Below, piece after piece: positions 1 to 8,846 of a DNA stretch of 64,000 nucleotides. A program made the translations under genes and the position numbers. The DNA lies in assembly GCF_947502065.1 (NCBI RefSeq), contig NZ_CANMYE010000001.1, positions 62,001-126,000 on the forward strand, in the 5' to 3' direction. Within the stretch, counting starts at the first letter, position 1, and each line of letters starts with the position of its first letter. This DNA is from an uncultured Pseudoteredinibacter sp. (GTDB lineage Bacteria > Pseudomonadota > Gammaproteobacteria > Pseudomonadales > Cellvibrionaceae). The notes under the pieces are model-generated. The model worked only from the letters and a program-made list of their open reading frames with translations. It searched no databases and was not told the origin of the DNA.

Positions 1-68
1 GGCTGCCTAGTATAAGCAGCAAGTCACAGAGATGTGGCCATACCCATTAAGAGAATCGAGGATGTAAA

Positions 69-599
69 ATGAAAAAGCTACTTACTATGGTAATTGCACT
101 AGCGGCGACTTCACAGGCTTATGCCTTCCCTGGTGGTCAGGAGATGAAAGAAAAGTTGGACTTAGATGGCGACGGTCATATCAGTCGTTCTGAAATTAAA
201 GCCGCTAAGTCCGCGCGTTTTGCGGATATTGATGTCAATAAAGATGGCCAGCTAAGCCAGAGTGAATTGAGCAGCTATGGCGAAGCCAAAAAAGCCGAGA
301 TGCAAAACAAAATGTTTGCACGCCTTGATGCCAATGGTAATGGCACGGTAAGCGTTGAGGAATTTCTAGAGCGTCGACCAGAGCAAAAAGAGCAGGTGGC
401 TAAAAACCTGTTTGCACTAGCGGACAAAAATATGGATGGTCAGCTTACCCAAGCCGAGATAGTGGCTATGAAATCAGATCGTGCTGCTGTGAAGTTTGCA
501 CGAATGGATCTAGATGGTAATGGCCAAATTAGCGAAGAAGAATTTGAGCAAGGTAGCCGCCGCGGAAAAAAAGGCATGCGCAAAAGTTTTCGCCGCTAA
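69..599 (+). CDS. Secreted EF-hand calcium-binding protein
   Basis: A 176-residue protein with a Sec signal peptide (basic MKK start, hydrophobic core, likely cleavage after SQAYA near residue 19). The mature part holds five EF-hand loops with the DxDxDG spacing: DLDGDGHIS, DVNKDGQLS, DANGNGTVS, DKNMDGQLT and DLDGNGQIS, each ending in a Glu at the -z position. The C-terminus is Lys/Arg rich. It should be periplasmic or secreted and bind Ca2+. It sits 78 bp upstream of the baeS-like kinase on the same strand and may be co-transcribed with it. The role as calcium buffer or sensor is inferred; no enzyme domain is visible. Confidence 0.9.
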   Translation: MKKLLTMVIALAATSQAYAFPGGQEMKEKLDLDGDGHISRSEIKAAKSARFADIDVNKDGQLSQSELSSYGEAKKAEMQNKMFARLDANGNGTVSVEEFLERRPEQKEQVAKNLFALADKNMDGQLTQAEIVAMKSDRAAVKFARMDLDGNGQISEEEFEQGSRRGKKGMRKSFRR

Positions 600-677
600 T
601 TAGCCGCTTACTATATTAAAGTGAGGATCGCTGAATGTTGTACTTTGGCTCTTGTAAATTTGTTATGAAAACTACTT

Positions 678-2135
678 ATGAACATTAAATTACAAGGTAA
701 GTTGTTTCTCGCTTTTGCTTGCGCTACCGCCAGTGTGTTACTGGTGGTAGCTTGGTTTGCAAATTGGAATTTCGACAAAGGTTTTCGGGAGTATTTAAAT
801 CAAGCCGCCATTGAACGCACGGAATCTATTCGAAATGCGTTGGTGGAGCACTACAACAGTACCGGTTCTTGGCAAGATTTGCAGGATAACCCCCAGCTCT
901 TAAGACAGTTGATTTTACAGACCATTGATTGGGATCGCCATAAGCGTTTTATTGAAAAGTCGAGGCGATCCGATGGCGAAAATATAAGCCGAAAACAGGA
1001 AAAGCACCGCCGCAAAATCTTTGAAAGACATTTTCGTGAAGCGCGTTATCTGCGTCTATATGATGAAAAAGACAAGTTAATAATTGCTTCGTCCTCCTGG
1101 CAAGGCGGTGTTGAAGATGAGTTGCGCGTCCCCTTGATGCTTGATAACGAGCAAATTGGCACCTTTGCACTGCGCAAGGTCAGGCTCAAACGTAATCGTC
1201 TTGATTATGAGTTTCGTGAGCAGCAACTTAAGAAGCTTTGGAAAGTTGTTGTTTTTGCCTTGCTGATCTCTGCCCTGTTGTCCTGGTTACTATCGCGTAA
1301 TCTGATCGCTCCGATTCGTGAGCTGGCTAAGGGTGCTGCAGCATTGGGCGATGGAGATTATGCCCGTCGAGTTGAAGTGCGTGGTTCTGATGAGTTGGCC
1401 AGTCTTGGTCGTGATTTTAATCAGCTGGCCTCTACCTTAGAAAAGAACGAGCAATCGAGACAGCAGTGGATCGCTGATATTTCCCATGAGCTACGTACAC
1501 CATTAGCGGTTTTACGGGGTGAAATTGAAGCCGTTTTGGATGGTGTGCGAGAGTTTAATTCAGACAATGTAAAATCCCTCCATGCTGAAGTTCTGGCTTT
1601 AGGCCGCTTAGTCGACGATTTGTATCAATTGGCCCTATCCGATGCAGGGGCGCTGGATTATCGCTTTAGTCGGGAAGATCCGCGCGAGCTTCTAGAGCTC
1701 TCCTTAGATGCTTTTGATCTTCGCTACCAGCAAGCGAGCTTATCTTTATCTGCCCCTCATTTGCCTCAGCTGAATGCGGCTATTCGAGCGGACCGCAAGC
1801 GTTTCACCCAATTGATGCATAATCTTTTGGAAAACAGCTTGCGCTATACCGATGCTGGAGGGCAGGTGATTTTGAATGCTGAGGTTTTAGATGAAAATCT
1901 AAAGATTACCCTAGTGGACTCATCGCCATCAGTGGCAGAGGAGGACCTGCCGAAAATATTCGAACGCTTGTACCGAGTCGATCAATCCCGCAGTCGGGAG
2001 CACGGAGGCTCTGGATTGGGTTTATCCTTGTGCAAAAATATTGTTGAAGCCCACGGTGGGCGTATTAGCGCCGAAGTTTCCAATATTGGTGGTTTAAAGG
2101 TGAGTGTGTATCTCCCGCTTTGGTCTGATGAATAG
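678..2135 (+). CDS. baeS: BaeS-like sensor histidine kinase
   Basis: A 485-residue inner-membrane sensor kinase. TM1 lies at about residues 9-29 and TM2 at about 188-207, bracketing a periplasmic region rich in charged residues. A HAMP domain follows (about 208-260), then HisKA with the phospho-acceptor in ISHELRTP (His270), and an HATPase domain with N box HNLLENSLRY and G2 box GGSGLGLSL. The G1 box reads DSSPSV instead of DxGxG, the same kind of variant I recall in BaeS (DSAPGV). The response regulator follows directly. BaeSR responds to envelope stress in enterobacteria; the signal here is unknown. Confidence 0.9.
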   Translation: MNIKLQGKLFLAFACATASVLLVVAWFANWNFDKGFREYLNQAAIERTESIRNALVEHYNSTGSWQDLQDNPQLLRQLILQTIDWDRHKRFIEKSRRSDGENISRKQEKHRRKIFERHFREARYLRLYDEKDKLIIASSSWQGGVEDELRVPLMLDNEQIGTFALRKVRLKRNRLDYEFREQQLKKLWKVVVFALLISALLSWLLSRNLIAPIRELAKGAAALGDGDYARRVEVRGSDELASLGRDFNQLASTLEKNEQSRQQWIADISHELRTPLAVLRGEIEAVLDGVREFNSDNVKSLHAEVLALGRLVDDLYQLALSDAGALDYRFSREDPRELLELSLDAFDLRYQQASLSLSAPHLPQLNAAIRADRKRFTQLMHNLLENSLRYTDAGGQVILNAEVLDENLKITLVDSSPSVAEEDLPKIFERLYRVDQSRSREHGGSGLGLSLCKNIVEAHGGRISAEVSNIGGLKVSVYLPLWSDE

Positions 2136-2181
2136 TTAGCGTGAATAGAAGTTGGGAGTCGGTTTTAGAAGAGGCTTTGCT

Positions 2182-2853
2182 ATGACAGAAAAAATACTAA
2201 TTGTAGAGGATGAGCCTAAGCTGGCCCAGCTTCTGCACGATTATCTAAAGCAAGAGCTTTTTGATTGTCACATCTTACTAGATGGTGCTGATGTAGTTGA
2301 TTGGGTTAAGGCAAATCAGCCAGATTTAATTTTATTGGACTTAATGCTGCCTGTAAAAGATGGCATGAGTATCTGCCGAGAGCTTCGCCAGTTTTCCAGT
2401 GTGCCAATTATCATGACCACCGCCAAGGTCGAAGAGATTGATCGCCTGCTTGGTTTGGAGCTTGGCGCTGATGATTACATTTGTAAGCCTTATAGCCCGC
2501 GAGAGGTGGTGGCGCGTGTTAAAGCGGTAATGCGACGCTATCACAGTGCGCCCACTCAAGAGCAAAACAGCAATGAGATTGTCATTGATGAGCAGCGCTA
2601 CCATGTGGAAGTATTCGGTCAGGCTTTGGATTTAACTCCAGTAGAGTTTCGTTTGTTTCACTATCTTTATTGTCATTCTGGGCAAGTCTTTTCTCGGGAT
2701 CAGTTGATGGATAAGCTCTATAACGATGGGCGGGTGGTCACCGATAGAACCGTTGACAGTCATATTAAAAACCTCCGTAGAAAGCTAGCCGCCGTGACAG
2801 AGCAAGAATTGATTCATTCGGTATACGGTGTAGGCTATCGCTTTGAGTTGTGA
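2182..2853 (+). CDS. baeR: BaeR-like OmpR-family response regulator
   Basis: A 223-residue response regulator. The receiver domain has the acidic pocket VEDE, phospho-acceptor Asp53 in LLDLMLP, Thr in MTTAK and Lys in CKPYSP. The C-terminal winged helix shows [19 protein letters not shown] and ends in SVYGVGYRF. The run [20 protein letters not shown] is nearly the same as E. coli BaeR as I remember it. An in-frame start exists at 2152, but ATG at 2182 gives the canonical N-terminus ([11 protein letters not shown]). It is 46 bp after baeS and probably in one operon. A strong hairpin follows. Confidence 0.92.
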   Translation: MTEKILIVEDEPKLAQLLHDYLKQELFDCHILLDGADVVDWVKANQPDLILLDLMLPVKDGMSICRELRQFSSVPIIMTTAKVEEIDRLLGLELGADDYICKPYSPREVVARVKAVMRRYHSAPTQEQNSNEIVIDEQRYHVEVFGQALDLTPVEFRLFHYLYCHSGQVFSRDQLMDKLYNDGRVVTDRTVDSHIKNLRRKLAAVTEQELIHSVYGVGYRFEL

Positions 2854-2890
2854 GAGCTTTAAGTCAAGGGAAGATGATAGCCAAACAAAG

Positions 2891-2920
2891 AAAAAGGGCT
2901 GCAATAATGCAGCCCTTTTT
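2891..2920. terminator. Bidirectional rho-independent terminator
   Basis: AAAAAGGGCTGC pairs with GCAGCCCTTTTT around a short A/T loop. The stem has A-runs on one side and T-runs on the other, so it can stop both baeR and the converging metalloprotease gene. Confidence 0.9.
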
Positions 2921-2945
2921 GCTATTAAGATAAAACTGCTTACCT

Positions 2946-5450
2946 TTAAATTGGATCACCTGGCGGCAAAACAATACTCTGCAAACTTCCTTCTTGTTTC
3001 TTTAACCACTTATCAATATCGCGGGCAATTTGTTGCTCATGGGCACTGGCTTTACGCTTGTCTTTTAGGCGCTTGCCAAGCAAGGCAAGCTTTTGATTAA
3101 GCTCTGCACGTACACTGTGGCTGGTATTCTTATGGGCCGCGCTGGCTGCCATTTTCTGTACCACCACTTGCTGCACTACTTCCTGAATCTGGCGATCTTG
3201 TGGGTCTTTTGCGGCCTTAATATCCCAGCTGGCTTTTAATAGCTTATCCAGCACTTCTGTTAGGCTTGGGTAATCACCGCGGGAGGCAAAGTTTTCTATG
3301 CGTTGTAAGCGCTCAGGACGCAAGATTTGCTCTACGCTTAATGCCGCTGATGCTTCAATAGCCGCTTCGGTATCAAAGATAAGGTTAGCGCGTCCATTCA
3401 GGGTTTCGCCTTGGTTAAAGCGGCCCTCGGCAGGGGTAATTAATTCTAATGCGGCCTTAGGTAAGCGCAAGAACTCTGGGCTCAAACTTTCTAGAATAAG
3501 ATCTAATGCACGTAGCTGCTCTGCTTTAGGCACAATCTCAACGGTCATCTGACCATCACCACGGCTGGCATAGCGGTAATCAGCACCACCCAGACTTTGA
3601 GCTGCTGCGTTAAGCTGGAAACGGTGATGCATATAGCTTGGCAGCAAGATATAGCGCAGATTACTGTAGGGCTCATCAGGGCGCAGCAGTTGTTCACCAA
3701 AGTTATCTAAGGCAATGCGGCGCACTTTATATTCGTGGGCCAGTTGGTCAACCAAGTTGTTACCATTATCCCAAACCGAGGTTTTCGGATGTGCGGCGCG
3801 GGTGAATTTATTATTAATGTGGTTTATATAGATTAAACCGCGATCAATACTTTCTTTAATAACGGCGGCTAGCTCAGCCTGTTCTTTTTCTTTATCGAAC
3901 TCACCGTATAGCCAACGAATGCTTAATTTATCGTATTCACCAATGCGCTGTAGATAGGCATTGCTGACATCCAACTTGCCATCCTTAATGTCGATCATTG
4001 GCGCTGGGTAGTCCATAACACTTTCGCGGCCGTAACTCGAGGCCATAAAATTATGGGGCAGGCCGATGGTGTGGCCGACTTCGTGCGCAGACAGCTGACG
4101 TACACGGGCTAAGGCCATTTCCACCGCCGTCTTATCGCTGCTGCTGGCCATGTGGGCTAGGTATTCAAAACTTGGGGCATCCGCCAGGATACACATATTG
4201 TGATTGTCACTATTACTATGGTTCGCTCCATGGCTGTCACTGTGCATTGGGTAGCCTTCCAATGCTTTGCGAGCATGTAGATAATCTTGGCGCAAACGCA
4301 GGCTGCCTAGGTTTACATTGCCTTTGATAATTTCCCCAGTACGCGGGTCCATAATAAAGCTGCCGTAGGAATAGCCACGTGTTCGGCGATGCGTCCAGTG
4401 AATCATGTTATAACGTGAATCTTGCGGATCGGCGTCTTCAGGCAAGACTTTAACCTGGAAGGCGTCAATAAATCCTGCCGCTTCAAAGGCTTCGTTCCAC
4501 CACATGGCGCCTTCGATTAAGGCACTGCGGATAGGTTCTGGAGTACCGCCATCCACATAGTAAACAATCGGCTCTTTGGCTTCAGAGCGCTCGCGATCTG
4601 GATATTTCTTTTCTAGGCGATGACGGCCTGCTAGACGCACAAATAAATCTTGCTCGATCGCGGTGCCATAATCTTGATAAGTGTGACCAAGGCTACCAAT
4701 TCGTGGGTCAGCATAGCGTGGGGTATAACCGGTAGGTGCAGCAATAAATGTATGATGCTGACGTAAGGTTACGGAATTTGCATTAGCCGCTGCGCGCCAT
4801 ACCAAATCACCTGGTTTGCTGCTTGCAAAGGTTAGGCTAACTTCCACCTCGGTGTTATTGGGAAAGGCTTTGGTTCTAGGCATATGAAAGCTGCTGCGGT
4901 TTTTATCCAGCTTAAACTTACCTTGCTTGGCGCGATCTAAACGAGCCATAACTTGATGGGTGTCGCGAAGGAAATAATCATTGGCCTTTAGCAGATATTT
5001 GCCTTTGCTCTGGGCAATAATGGGAAATGCCCATTGGATTGATTGTGCAAAAGCCTCTTGAACCGCTTTACGCTCTGCTGGATTGTCACTATCAGCGCGA
5101 AACTTATAGTTCTTTTCCCAGAAATAGATTTTCGGGCCGACTTTACGAGCTTCCAATACAAAGGTGTGCCCAAGCTGCCCGCGATCTAAGCCCACAGGGT
5201 TGCTGCCTAAGCCCGAAGCCAATGAAACTTGATAGATAAACTCCTTATCGAGGTCGGCGACAGCCATATATAAATCGCCTTTATCTTCATCCCAGTATAA
5301 ATCGACAAATCCCGGCATGGCCTGCATGCCTTTAGTCTTACTGGCAATACTAGGCAGTGCTGCCTGGCTTAGCATGGCAAAGCACAGCAAGTAACTGGCC
5401 AATAGCAGTTGAGTAGGACGTAGCTGTCCGAGACGAAGCTTTGAAAGCAT
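2946..5450 (-). CDS. Secreted zinc-dependent metalloprotease (DUF5117/DUF4953 type)
   Basis: An 834-residue protein with an N-terminal signal peptide (hydrophobic stretch about residues 12-30, ending SQAALP). The metzincin-like motif HEVGHTIGLPHNF gives the extended HExxHxxGxxH zinc site, followed by a Met-turn candidate SVMDYPAP. The long region before the motif matches the DUF5117/DUF5118-type N-terminal part, and the region after it the DUF4953-type part. It probably degrades peptides outside the cytoplasm. It lies alone, convergent with baeR. The substrate is unknown. Confidence 0.85.
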   Translation of the reverse strand: MLSKLRLGQLRPTQLLLASYLLCFAMLSQAALPSIASKTKGMQAMPGFVDLYWDEDKGDLYMAVADLDKEFIYQVSLASGLGSNPVGLDRGQLGHTFVLEARKVGPKIYFWEKNYKFRADSDNPAERKAVQEAFAQSIQWAFPIIAQSKGKYLLKANDYFLRDTHQVMARLDRAKQGKFKLDKNRSSFHMPRTKAFPNNTEVEVSLTFASSKPGDLVWRAAANANSVTLRQHHTFIAAPTGYTPRYADPRIGSLGHTYQDYGTAIEQDLFVRLAGRHRLEKKYPDRERSEAKEPIVYYVDGGTPEPIRSALIEGAMWWNEAFEAAGFIDAFQVKVLPEDADPQDSRYNMIHWTHRRTRGYSYGSFIMDPRTGEIIKGNVNLGSLRLRQDYLHARKALEGYPMHSDSHGANHSNSDNHNMCILADAPSFEYLAHMASSSDKTAVEMALARVRQLSAHEVGHTIGLPHNFMASSYGRESVMDYPAPMIDIKDGKLDVSNAYLQRIGEYDKLSIRWLYGEFDKEKEQAELAAVIKESIDRGLIYINHINNKFTRAAHPKTSVWDNGNNLVDQLAHEYKVRRIALDNFGEQLLRPDEPYSNLRYILLPSYMHHRFQLNAAAQSLGGADYRYASRGDGQMTVEIVPKAEQLRALDLILESLSPEFLRLPKAALELITPAEGRFNQGETLNGRANLIFDTEAAIEASAALSVEQILRPERLQRIENFASRGDYPSLTEVLDKLLKASWDIKAAKDPQDRQIQEVVQQVVVQKMAASAAHKNTSHSVRAELNQKLALLGKRLKDKRKASAHEQQIARDIDKWLKKQEGSLQSIVLPPGDPI

Positions 5451-5678
5451 ATTTATTATCCTGTTCTGTCAATGGGGCGCATGAAGGCAGCGGCCCGCTG
5501 CCTTTACTAGAGCTCTTATCAAGACGAACAAATGCCTTAATAACGCAGCTTTGATAGCTAATTTAAGGGCAAACTGGCAGCCGATTCTACAGTTGTCGAT
5601 TTTGCCTAGCAAAACGGGTAGGCTGGACCCATTTGATGGCTGAGCTTGCTTGCATAGATAGTTTAAAAAGACAGTTTA
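5451..5678. other. Divergent intergenic region
   Basis: Spacer between the metalloprotease and the aminotransferase. It contains a GC-rich hairpin at 5486-5502 (GGCAGCG, loop GCC, CGCTGCC) in the leader of the metalloprotease. I could not identify a confident promoter. Confidence 0.35.
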
Positions 5679-5723
5679 TTGGGGCAAGCTCACAGGGCAA
5701 TAAGTAGTAGATGGTGCAGAGGA

Positions 5724-7016
5724 ATGGTTGAGGATTCAGGTAAATCGCAAGGTAAAAACAATGGGCTGTCGCGTCTTGGACAAAAGATGGCGGGTGATTC
5801 TGGCATTGTTAGCTTGATGGACGATTTAGGGCAAGCCTTGGCCTTGAACCCTGAAATGATATTTATGGGTGGTGGCAATCCAAGTCGAATTACTGAGCTA
5901 GAAGATATTTTCGCTGAGAAGCTACAAGCGGTTTTGGCGGATGAGCGCGAGCGCCATAAGTTATTTGGAATTTATCAATCCCCCCAGGGCGAGCTAGAGT
6001 TTTTACAAGCCGTTGCTCGACTATTAAATGAAGAGCTAGGATGGCCTGTCACTGCCGCTAATATTGCAGTGAGTAATGGCTCTCAGTCGGCTTTTTTTAA
6101 TCTATTCAATATGTTTGGTGGCCGACAAGAAGACGGTAGTTACAAAAAAATCCAACTACCTTTGGCACCCGAGTATTTAGGCTATGCCGATGTGGGTGTT
6201 GAAGAAGAGCTCTTTGTCGCGGCTAAACCTAGGATTGAGGAGCTGGACGATAACCTCTTTAAATACCGTGTGGATTTTGATGAGCTGAATATCGGCGACG
6301 ATATTGGGGCTATTTGTGTCTCTCGCCCAACCAACCCAACCGGTAATGTACTTACCGATGGTGAAATTCAAAAGCTTGATCAATTGGCAAGGGCGAAAGG
6401 TATCCCCTTAATAATCGACGGTGCTTACGGTACACCATTTCCCAATATGATCTTTAGCGAGGCGAAGGCGCACTGGAATGAAAACACCATTGTAGTGTTT
6501 AGCTTCTCTAAGCTGGGTTTGCCCGGTGCCCGTACGGGGATTGTGGTTGCCAATGAAGATGTGATTAAAGCGTTTACCAATACCAATACCATCGTTAGTT
6601 TGGCTTCGGGGACATTGGGGCCGAGCATCGGTAAGCAGTTATTTGCAGACGACAGTATTTTGCGAATCAGTAACGATATTATTCGCCCTTACTATGAAAA
6701 GGCCTCAAAGCTAGCTCAGGATGCAGTTAGGCAGTCTTTTAAAGGTTTACCCTATCGCTTGCACAAACCAGAGGGCGCGATGTTCTTTTGGCTATGGTTT
6801 AAGGGGCTTCCCATTAGTAGCGAAGAGTTGTATCAGCGCTTAAAAAGTCGCGGTGTATTGGTCGTCGCTGGACATCACTTCTTTGTTGGTTTGGATGAAG
6901 ACTGGCCCCATAAAGATGAGTGTTTGCGCGTCACCTATAGCCAGAGTCCAGATGTGGTGGCCAAGGGGATCCAAATTATCGCTGAGGAAGTGAGTAAAGC
7001 CTATCAGAGCAATTGA
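5724..7016 (+). CDS. avtA: Valine-pyruvate aminotransferase (AvtA type)
   Basis: A PLP-dependent fold-type I aminotransferase of about 430 residues. Matches to E. coli AvtA that I recall include GGGNP near the start, NGSQSAFF, PLAPEYxGYAD, CVSRPTNPTGNV, the PLP lysine in FSFSKLGLPGARTG, and HKPEGAMFFWLWF near the end. It exchanges amino groups between alanine/pyruvate and valine/2-oxoisovalerate. The start is uncertain: an upstream TTG at 5679 is in frame, but ATG at 5724 sits next to AGAGGA. Homology begins only about 15-20 residues after it. It appears monocistronic. Confidence 0.9.
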   Translation: MVEDSGKSQGKNNGLSRLGQKMAGDSGIVSLMDDLGQALALNPEMIFMGGGNPSRITELEDIFAEKLQAVLADERERHKLFGIYQSPQGELEFLQAVARLLNEELGWPVTAANIAVSNGSQSAFFNLFNMFGGRQEDGSYKKIQLPLAPEYLGYADVGVEEELFVAAKPRIEELDDNLFKYRVDFDELNIGDDIGAICVSRPTNPTGNVLTDGEIQKLDQLARAKGIPLIIDGAYGTPFPNMIFSEAKAHWNENTIVVFSFSKLGLPGARTGIVVANEDVIKAFTNTNTIVSLASGTLGPSIGKQLFADDSILRISNDIIRPYYEKASKLAQDAVRQSFKGLPYRLHKPEGAMFFWLWFKGLPISSEELYQRLKSRGVLVVAGHHFFVGLDEDWPHKDECLRVTYSQSPDVVAKGIQIIAEEVSKAYQSN

Positions 7017-7089
7017 CGCTCTATAGTTTAGACGGCCAAGCTTAAATCTGTTGTTCTAAGACTAATTCCCTGTAAATCAGGTAGTTAGG

Positions 7090-7119
7090 GCGCCACTTTG
7101 CCTAAATTGGCGCTGTTTT
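7090..7119 (+). terminator. Probable terminator after avtA
   Basis: GCGCCA pairs with TGGCGC across a 12-nt loop and is followed by TGTTTTCC. It lies 74 bp after the avtA stop codon. Confidence 0.5.
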
Positions 7120-7234
7120 CCTCATTCTATTTTTCTGACTTAAGCAAAACCAAAGCAGGCCGCTATAGCTTGGGCTATGGTTAAGAAAAGGCCTCGTTTT
7201 AAGGCTGGCTGCTGCTTTTGTAAAAGGTGAGAGA

Positions 7235-8164
7235 ATGACGACAAAGCAATTTCGTTTGGTGACCCGCAGTGATTTCGATGGGTTGGTATGTGCGGTGCTA
7301 TTGAAACACTTGGATATGGTATCCGATATCAAGTTTGTACATCCCAAGGATATGCAGGATGGTAAGATTGAGATTGACGACAACGATATCACGACCAACC
7401 TCCCTTATGTGTCAGGTGTTCACTTAGCTTTTGACCACCACCACTCAGAAACGGTGCGCAATGAAATTCGTGCGAACCATATTATCGACCCCGAAGCACC
7501 ATCGGCGGCACGTGTAGTGTTTGATCATTATGGTGGTTTTAACTCATTCCCTGAAAGCTGGGGGGAAATGATGGCTGCTGTTGATAAGGCCGATTCTGCC
7601 CAATATGAGCGCGAAGACATTGTTAACCCCAAGAACTGGGAGTTACTAAACTTTATTATGGATGCGCGCACCGGTTTAGGGCGCTTTCGAGAGTTTAGAA
7701 TATCTAACTATGAACTGATGATGCAACTGATTGATTACTGTGCCAGTCATAGCATTGAGGAAATCTTGCAGCTTGAAGACGTGAAGGAACGCGTCGATAT
7801 GTATAAAGAGCATCACTTACTGTTTATGGATCAGATCAAGCAAAATACAGTGGTACATAAAAATGTTGTTGTGCTTAATTTGCAGGAACAAGATCCGATT
7901 TGGGCGGGCAACCGTTTTATGATCTATGCGCTGTTTCCTGAAATTAATATCTCGATCCATCGTATGTGGGGCCTTAAAAAACAGAACACTGTATTTGCTG
8001 TAGGTAAGTCGATTTTAGACCGCAGCTCTAAAACCAATGTTGGTGAATTAATGTTGACCTACGGTGGTGGCGGTCACTTGGCGGCCGGCACATGTCAGGT
8101 TGAGAATGATAAGGCCGATGAGGTGCTTGCTGAATTAATTACAACAATGAATACGGACGGTTAA
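7235..8164 (+). CDS. DHH-family phosphoesterase (exopolyphosphatase-like)
   Basis: A 309-residue cytosolic DHH/DHHA1 protein. Motif I is TRSDFDGLVCA, the name-giving DHH lies in AFDHHHSE, a further Asp is in AAVDKADSAQ, and the C-terminal DHHA1 substrate loop is YGGGGHLAAGTCQV. Metal-dependent phosphoesterases of this group cleave phosphoanhydride or phosphodiester bonds. Relatives are often labelled exopolyphosphatase without proof. AAAGGTGAGAG precedes the ATG. The exact substrate (polyphosphate, oligonucleotide or c-di-NMP product) cannot be told from sequence. Confidence 0.85.
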   Translation: MTTKQFRLVTRSDFDGLVCAVLLKHLDMVSDIKFVHPKDMQDGKIEIDDNDITTNLPYVSGVHLAFDHHHSETVRNEIRANHIIDPEAPSAARVVFDHYGGFNSFPESWGEMMAAVDKADSAQYEREDIVNPKNWELLNFIMDARTGLGRFREFRISNYELMMQLIDYCASHSIEEILQLEDVKERVDMYKEHHLLFMDQIKQNTVVHKNVVVLNLQEQDPIWAGNRFMIYALFPEINISIHRMWGLKKQNTVFAVGKSILDRSSKTNVGELMLTYGGGGHLAAGTCQVENDKADEVLAELITTMNTDG

Positions 8165-8231
8165 CAATAGCCGTTCAAGTTAGTGCGCGATAAGTGTTTG
8201 GGCCAAGCTTGCTAAAGATTAAGCGCTGTTT

Positions 8232-8825
8232 TTAGCGCCACTGGTCCCAGGCATTTAAAACCTTTGTGCTGTAACGGTAGCTGCCATAGCTACCGTTGTA
8301 GCGTGCCAAGGCTTCTGGCCAGCGTCCTTTTTCCCTATCTAAGTAGTGCCGCAAAATGGTACAGCCATAACGTAGGTTGGTATCCATTTTGGTGAGATTG
8401 TCTTGAGGGCGGCCGATTTCTTTTTTCCAAAACGGCATAACTTGCATCATTCCCTGTGCGCCTACCTTAGATATGGCAAAGCGATCAAAATGGCTTTCTA
8501 TTTGAATGACGGATAATACCAGCTCGGGGGGGAGATTTTGCCGGCTTGCTTCGCGGTGTACAGCTTTAAGAATTTGTAAACGGTACTCGGGGTCTTTGAT
8601 GTATTTCTTGAGTACCTGTGATTTGGCGACCAGCCAAACCTCGGCATCAAAGCGATCTTCGAAACTATCCGCTGCGACAATACTGGATTTAAGGCGTTTA
8701 CGTAATTCAGGATCAATTTCCAGGGATTGCGCAAAACCGAAGGTGGGAAGCAGCCAGCTCAATAGCAATAGTACAACGCTAGAACTAAAACGTTGTACTA
8801 TTGTTGGGAAAAGCGGGCTGTGCAT
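8232..8825 (-). CDS. Lytic transglycosylase with SLT domain
   Basis: A 197-residue exported protein. The signal sequence is about residues 10-33 (VVLLLLSWLLPTFGFAQS). The SLT domain shows the catalytic Glu in SVIQIESHFD, then SKVGAQGMMQVMP, NLRYGCTILRHYL and ALARYNGSYG, all typical of family 1 goose-lysozyme-like transglycosylases. It should cleave the MurNAc-GlcNAc bond of peptidoglycan with 1,6-anhydro product. It is 21 bp downstream of proS on the same strand and may be transcribed with it. Confidence 0.9.
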   Translation of the reverse strand: MHSPLFPTIVQRFSSSVVLLLLSWLLPTFGFAQSLEIDPELRKRLKSSIVAADSFEDRFDAEVWLVAKSQVLKKYIKDPEYRLQILKAVHREASRQNLPPELVLSVIQIESHFDRFAISKVGAQGMMQVMPFWKKEIGRPQDNLTKMDTNLRYGCTILRHYLDREKGRWPEALARYNGSYGSYRYSTKVLNAWDQWR

Positions 8826-8846
8826 AGCTATAACGATTTTTTGAAC

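Noticed and set aside
1..68. GCTGC/GCAGC pair at the window start as a terminator
   Set aside because: The stem is only 5 bp with no T-run.
2843..3100. Short plus-strand frame after baeR
   Set aside because: It runs through the terminator hairpin and into the metalloprotease gene on the opposite strand.
5486..5502. Riboswitch or attenuator before the metalloprotease
   Set aside because: Only one short hairpin is visible and there is no conserved aptamer-like pattern.
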